Below, in pieces: positions 60,446 to 64,000 of a DNA stretch of 64,000 nt. The stretch spans positions 81,533 through 145,532 of the forward strand of contig CAJXZB010000004.1 in NCBI GenBank assembly GCA_913063405.1. The letters run 5' to 3'. Both the position numbers and the translations under genes were made by a program. The stretch is from an uncultured Ulvibacter sp. Its GTDB lineage: Bacteria > Bacteroidota > Bacteroidia > Flavobacteriales > Flavobacteriaceae. The notes beneath the pieces were generated by a model. It was not told the DNA's origin. It made no database searches and saw nothing but the letters and a program-made list of their open reading frames with translations. Each line of letters begins with the position of its first letter. The stretch's first letter is position 1.

Positions 60446-63400
60446 TTAATTTTCTGAAGCGGGTTTTGCCGATTCCAATGATTGAGAGTCTAAGGGGATC
60501 TCAACGGCGGAATCTTGTTTTAGATCTCGATCAACATCCATACCTTCTTCTTCAGAATAGAAATGACGGAATAGCCTTAAGTAGTTATTGAACTCGTCCG
60601 CTTCTCGACGCGCTATTTCTTCCGTGTCTTTGGTAATTAAAATATCGATCAATCCACGATATTTTTCCATATTACTTATAATCTCATCAGCGATTCCATA
60701 TTGCCTTTGAATCTTCAATCCGCTATAGTATAGCAATTTTTCCTGGTATATTTTCGAAACATCTTCAAAGACCTGTCGTGCCTTTTCTGGTTTGTCAACC
60801 TCATAATAACCGGAAACAAAAGGCTCTAATAAGGAATAATATTCAAAAGTATTAACAGGCATTTTTTCCATTGCTAAGTCAAGCACTTGTTCTGCTTTAT
60901 CCTTTTTACCTTCGTTCAGAAGAGTTTCCGCGAGACGGGCAATATTGCTTCTATAAGTAATACCATTTTTTCGTGTTTCCACGTCATGGTAAATAGATGG
61001 GTTTCCACTATTTCCCCAATCCCAATTCATCACAATATCGAACATCTTATCACTGTCAATTCGTCCCATATCGAATGGATTTCTTGGGTTAACTGGGGTG
61101 TGAATCGGCACCAATTTGTAAACCACCCCCTCTAATTGTAAATAGTCTTTCATCCAAAGATAATCATCATCGCCAAAACTCCCTCCACTAAAGTAAATAG
61201 GGCGCTCCCAATTATTGTTGGCAATAATGTCTAACATCATGAGTCGATTTTTGTAGATAAAGTCACCCTTTAATGTAATGTCGATATATGGTACAATTTT
61301 GTCTGCATCTGCTTCGGAAACAATTCCGTTTAGCAAAACAGATTCTTTGTCCACTGGAATTCGAATCACTTTAGAAGGAAACGAATTGGCGAAAGTTCCA
61401 CTTCCTAACTCGACTTTAGTAACCGGGCTATCATCCGCAACCCATTTCATCCAAGTTTTAATATCGATGGTGTCCTGCTTTGTTTCTTGAAAAGCAATAT
61501 AATCACGCGTTCCGAAGCGATATTTCTCATGGGTAAGTTGCGAAGGAATAGGATCGCTAGAAAAAGCCTTCTTCTTCATGTCATCAATATACCAATCGGT
61601 AGCAAATAAACTGGTATTTATTACACGCACGTCCTGCCTGTAGCCTTCTATTCCTTGGGCGTACCAAAGCGCAAAGGTATCATTATCACCAATGGTAAAA
61701 ATAATGGAGTTCTCATCACAAGAATCTAGATACATTTTCGCCATCGATTGGGCGGTGTATCTATTTGAACGATCGTGATCATTCCAGTTCTGTGCAATAA
61801 GCAAGACAGGCGCTGCTAAGGCGGTAGCTGTGAGTACAATTGGAATGGCGAGTTTTGGTTTTATGTGATCTTTGAGCATTTCGTAAAGCGCATAGATCCC
61901 AAATCCAATCCATATGGCAAACACATAGAAAGAACCAACTAAGGCATAATCACGCTCTCGAGGTTCAAAAGGCCGTTCGTTGAGATATATTTTAAGTGCC
62001 AGGCCAGTGAATAAGAAGAAGGCCAGGAGCACCCAGAAATTCTTTCGGTCGTTCTTGAAATGAAAGACCAGTCCTAAGATTCCAATAATAAGTGGGAGGA
62101 AAAAATAGTTGTTTCTGGCTTTATTGTTTTTAACATCGCTTGGTAAGTTCTTTTGAGAACCTAGGCGCATTTCATCAATAAATGAGACTCCGCTAAGCCA
62201 GTTTCCATGTTGACTTGTGTACTGTCCTTGGATGTCGTCCTGTCGTCCAGTAAAGTTCCACATGAAGTAACGCCAATACATATATCCAAATTGATATTCG
62301 AACATAAACTTCATGTTCTGCAAAAAGGAAGGTTTTTCGATATCCATAAAGGGACCAAAATCACTCATAAACGAGTTGTAATCTTCACCATCTACCACCC
62401 CTTCTTCATATGCTTGTTTAAACTTACTTACCTCTTCGATAAGGCGCGATTCGTTTAAATATTCCCGCTTGACGTTGAAGTTTAAACCATCTGTAAATTC
62501 TAAATAATTCTTAGCGTTCTCAATACTCCACATTCGTGGCAGCAGGGCTTTATGATTATTGTCGAAATTTTGAAGGGCATTTTTATAATCATTGACAATT
62601 AGATACTTTCCGGCCTTTTCGTCCTTCTCATATTTAGGCTTATCGTCTTTATAAGGACTGTCCAAATCGAGCCCTGAATAGGCCTCGGTAAATAATGGGC
62701 CGTAGAATAAATGTGTTTCTGGATACTGCTCACGATTGTAATAGGCAAGTAATTCACGGGCGTTGTTTGGGTTATTTTCATTTATCACCGTTCCTGCGTT
62801 TGCTCGAATAGGGAGCATCAACCAGCTTGAGAATCCAATAAATATAAATAGCACACAGAGTAACAATGTGTTCAATTGCGTATAGTTTTTCTTGCGCGTA
62901 TAGCGCAATCCATAGTAAGCAATACCAACAAATAATAGTGCCGCGATAATAGTTCCAGAGTTAAATGGCATTCCTATGCTGTTTACGAAGAACAACTCCG
63001 AAGCACTAAAAAAGCGCATACTCATGGGTAACAATAGCTTAAATATGAAAAGTAATATGGCAACCACCACTACATTGGCAACTAGGAAGTTTTTAAGTGT
63101 GACTTCTTTGTAATTTTTAAAAAAATATAGGAATCCGATAGCTGGAATGGTAAGCAACCCAAGGAAATGCACTCCAAAAGAGAGTCCAACCACAAAGGCT
63201 ATAAGAATCACCCAACGATTTCCTCGAGGAGTGTTCATCTCACGTTCCCAGCGAAGCCCCAGATAAAACAAAACTGACATTATCGTGGCCGCCATGGCGT
63301 AAACCTCGGCTTCTACCGCATTGAACCAGAAACTATCGGTAAATGCAAAGGCTAGCGAACCTACAATGGCGCTTCCTAAGATGGCGATTTGATTATTTTT

Positions 63401-63742
63401 ATTAAGCTCTTGATTTTTAGAAACTATATTAGAAAGTAAAATTGTGAGCGACCAAAACATAAAAAGAATAGTGAAAGCGCTTGCAAAAACCGACATAAGA
63501 TTAATGGTGAGCGCTATATTTGAAGCTTCCATCGCGAAAATGGAGAAAAAAGCACCTAAAATTTGGTATAATGGAGCTCCTGGTGGATGCCCCACTTCAA
63601 GGTTACTGGCAGTGGTAATATATTCTCCTGCGTCCCAGAAACTAGCAGTTGGCTCTACGGTGAGCCAATAGGTAGCAAGGGCAATGGTAAAGACCGCCCA
63701 GCCTAGAATGTTATTCCATTTTTTAAAGTGAAAGGAACCCAT
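60446..63742 (-). CDS. DUF2723 membrane glycosyltransferase-like protein, 1098 aa
   Basis: Large polytopic protein: N-terminal GT-C-like membrane part (about residues 1-620, roughly 13 helices) and a C-terminal soluble domain with TPR-like helices (from about 900). The loop after the first helix, TVEPTASFWDAGEYITTASNL (split as WDAGEYI for the key acidic residues), has the Asp/Glu typical of DUF2723. VGHPPGAPLYQILG follows. Eukaryotic TMEM260, a protein O-mannosyltransferase, belongs to this family, so protein O-glycosylation is plausible. Bacteroidota glycosylate many exported proteins. Neighbour polysaccharide deacetylase is downstream in the same unit. Confidence 0.88.
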   Translation of the reverse strand: MGSFHFKKWNNILGWAVFTIALATYWLTVEPTASFWDAGEYITTASNLEVGHPPGAPLYQILGAFFSIFAMEASNIALTINLMSVFASAFTILFMFWSLTILLSNIVSKNQELNKNNQIAILGSAIVGSLAFAFTDSFWFNAVEAEVYAMAATIMSVLFYLGLRWEREMNTPRGNRWVILIAFVVGLSFGVHFLGLLTIPAIGFLYFFKNYKEVTLKNFLVANVVVVAILLFIFKLLLPMSMRFFSASELFFVNSIGMPFNSGTIIAALLFVGIAYYGLRYTRKKNYTQLNTLLLCVLFIFIGFSSWLMLPIRANAGTVINENNPNNARELLAYYNREQYPETHLFYGPLFTEAYSGLDLDSPYKDDKPKYEKDEKAGKYLIVNDYKNALQNFDNNHKALLPRMWSIENAKNYLEFTDGLNFNVKREYLNESRLIEEVSKFKQAYEEGVVDGEDYNSFMSDFGPFMDIEKPSFLQNMKFMFEYQFGYMYWRYFMWNFTGRQDDIQGQYTSQHGNWLSGVSFIDEMRLGSQKNLPSDVKNNKARNNYFFLPLIIGILGLVFHFKNDRKNFWVLLAFFLFTGLALKIYLNERPFEPRERDYALVGSFYVFAIWIGFGIYALYEMLKDHIKPKLAIPIVLTATALAAPVLLIAQNWNDHDRSNRYTAQSMAKMYLDSCDENSIIFTIGDNDTFALWYAQGIEGYRQDVRVINTSLFATDWYIDDMKKKAFSSDPIPSQLTHEKYRFGTRDYIAFQETKQDTIDIKTWMKWVADDSPVTKVELGSGTFANSFPSKVIRIPVDKESVLLNGIVSEADADKIVPYIDITLKGDFIYKNRLMMLDIIANNNWERPIYFSGGSFGDDDYLWMKDYLQLEGVVYKLVPIHTPVNPRNPFDMGRIDSDKMFDIVMNWDWGNSGNPSIYHDVETRKNGITYRSNIARLAETLLNEGKKDKAEQVLDLAMEKMPVNTFEYYSLLEPFVSGYYEVDKPEKARQVFEDVSKIYQEKLLYYSGLKIQRQYGIADEIISNMEKYRGLIDILITKDTEEIARREADEFNNYLRLFRHFYSEEEGMDVDRDLKQDSAVEIPLDSQSLESAKPASEN

Positions 63743-63877
63743 AGATGCTTACAATTTTGGTTGTGGCGAATTTACTAATAATATAAATAGCTATCTGCCT
63801 TAAATAGGGCTAACGTGGATAGAAGGCTGTTATTTTATTCTTAAAATTGTCTAGGAGTGTTTTTTTGCGAAAAAATG

Positions 63878-63908
63878 TTTGTGAGAAACAAAGTTTGTAT
63901 TAAATTTG
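63878..63908 (+). promoter_or_regulatory. Promoter of tRNA-Gln
   Basis: TTTG (63878-63881), 19 bases, TAAATTTG (63901-63908). Perfect match to the Bacteroidota consensus TTTG-N19-TAnnTTTG. Start of transcription is expected near 63915. Confidence 0.75.
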
Positions 63909-63925
63909 CCACCTCATTATGGTAT

Positions 63926-63998
63926 TGGCCCATGGTGTAACTGGCAACACGTCTGTTTTTGGTATAGAAGAGTCTAGGTTCGAGCCCTAGTGGGCCAA
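63926..63998 (+). tRNA. tRNA-Gln(UUG)
   Basis: The 7-bp acceptor stem (63926-63932 with 63991-63997) pairs perfectly. The D stem-loop, anticodon stem TCTGT/ATAGA and 7-base loop TTTTGGT give anticodon UUG. The T arm CTAGG-TTCGAGC-CCTAG is perfect. Discriminator A at 63998; the CCA end is not encoded. Complete within the window. Other tRNAs may follow beyond the edge. Confidence 0.93.
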
Positions 63999-64000
63999 CA

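Overview
The window looks like a chromosomal segment of a flavobacterium (Bacteroidota, probably Flavobacteriaceae). It is AT-rich and has the Bacteroidota promoter type (TTG or TTTG, 19 bases, TAnnTTTG) in front of rplM and tRNA-Gln. It also carries a type IX secretion C-terminal signal, a DUF5916 outer-membrane protein, LytS/LytTR signalling and a DUF2723 glycosyltransferase. The species cannot be named from this sequence.

Layout. 1-4000: 5' end of asnS, an MMPL/RND exporter and an outer-membrane barrel protein. 4.0-8.7 kb: the translation block rplM-rpsI-rpsB-tsf-pyrH-frr, all on the minus strand, with a promoter, structured leaders and strong stem-loops between genes. 8.9-11.8 kb: a decayed beta-helix adhesin/enzyme with a T9SS tail. 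11.8-16.5 kb: pyruvate carboxylase and an unknown protein with kinase-fold-like motifs. 16.7-22.5 kb: a frameshifted LytS-type kinase, its LytTR regulator and three unknown exported proteins. 22.8-25.4 kb: a DUF5916 outer-membrane protein.

25.7-44.7 kb is a dense cell-surface glycan (or glycolipid) locus of about 19 kb. It holds three B12-binding radical SAM proteins, three methyltransferases, two sulfotransferase-like proteins, three glycosyltransferases and a Wzx-like flippase. It also has a carbamoyltransferase with its DUF5989 and SxtJ companions, an SGNH protein, a nucleotidyltransferase and a CxxCH lipoprotein. The block nucleotidyltransferase / radical SAM / methyltransferase / radical SAM (40.2-44.7 kb) has overlapping genes throughout and is the best candidate here for an undescribed pathway. 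A dead IS1380-type element (44.87-46.26 kb) closes the locus.

46.4-49.3 kb is polA. 49.3-52.7 kb is a decay zone with remnants of an outer-membrane barrel, a DoxX-like gene and an AraC-type gene, plus intact isoaspartyl peptidase and winged-helix genes. 50.8-56.4 kb holds a complete set for cyanophycin turnover: CphA makes the polymer, CphB cuts it to beta-Asp-Arg and the isoaspartyl peptidase splits the dipeptide. A Tat-type exported glycosylasparaginase relative follows. 58.2-63.7 kb carries a metallophosphoesterase, a thioredoxin-fold protein lacking one active-site cysteine, a NodB-type deacetylase and a DUF2723 glycosyltransferase. tRNA-Gln(UUG) ends the window.

Single-base reading-frame breaks occur in at least six loci, some outside obviously dying genes. 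Indel errors in the assembly should be considered before calling all of them pseudogenes.
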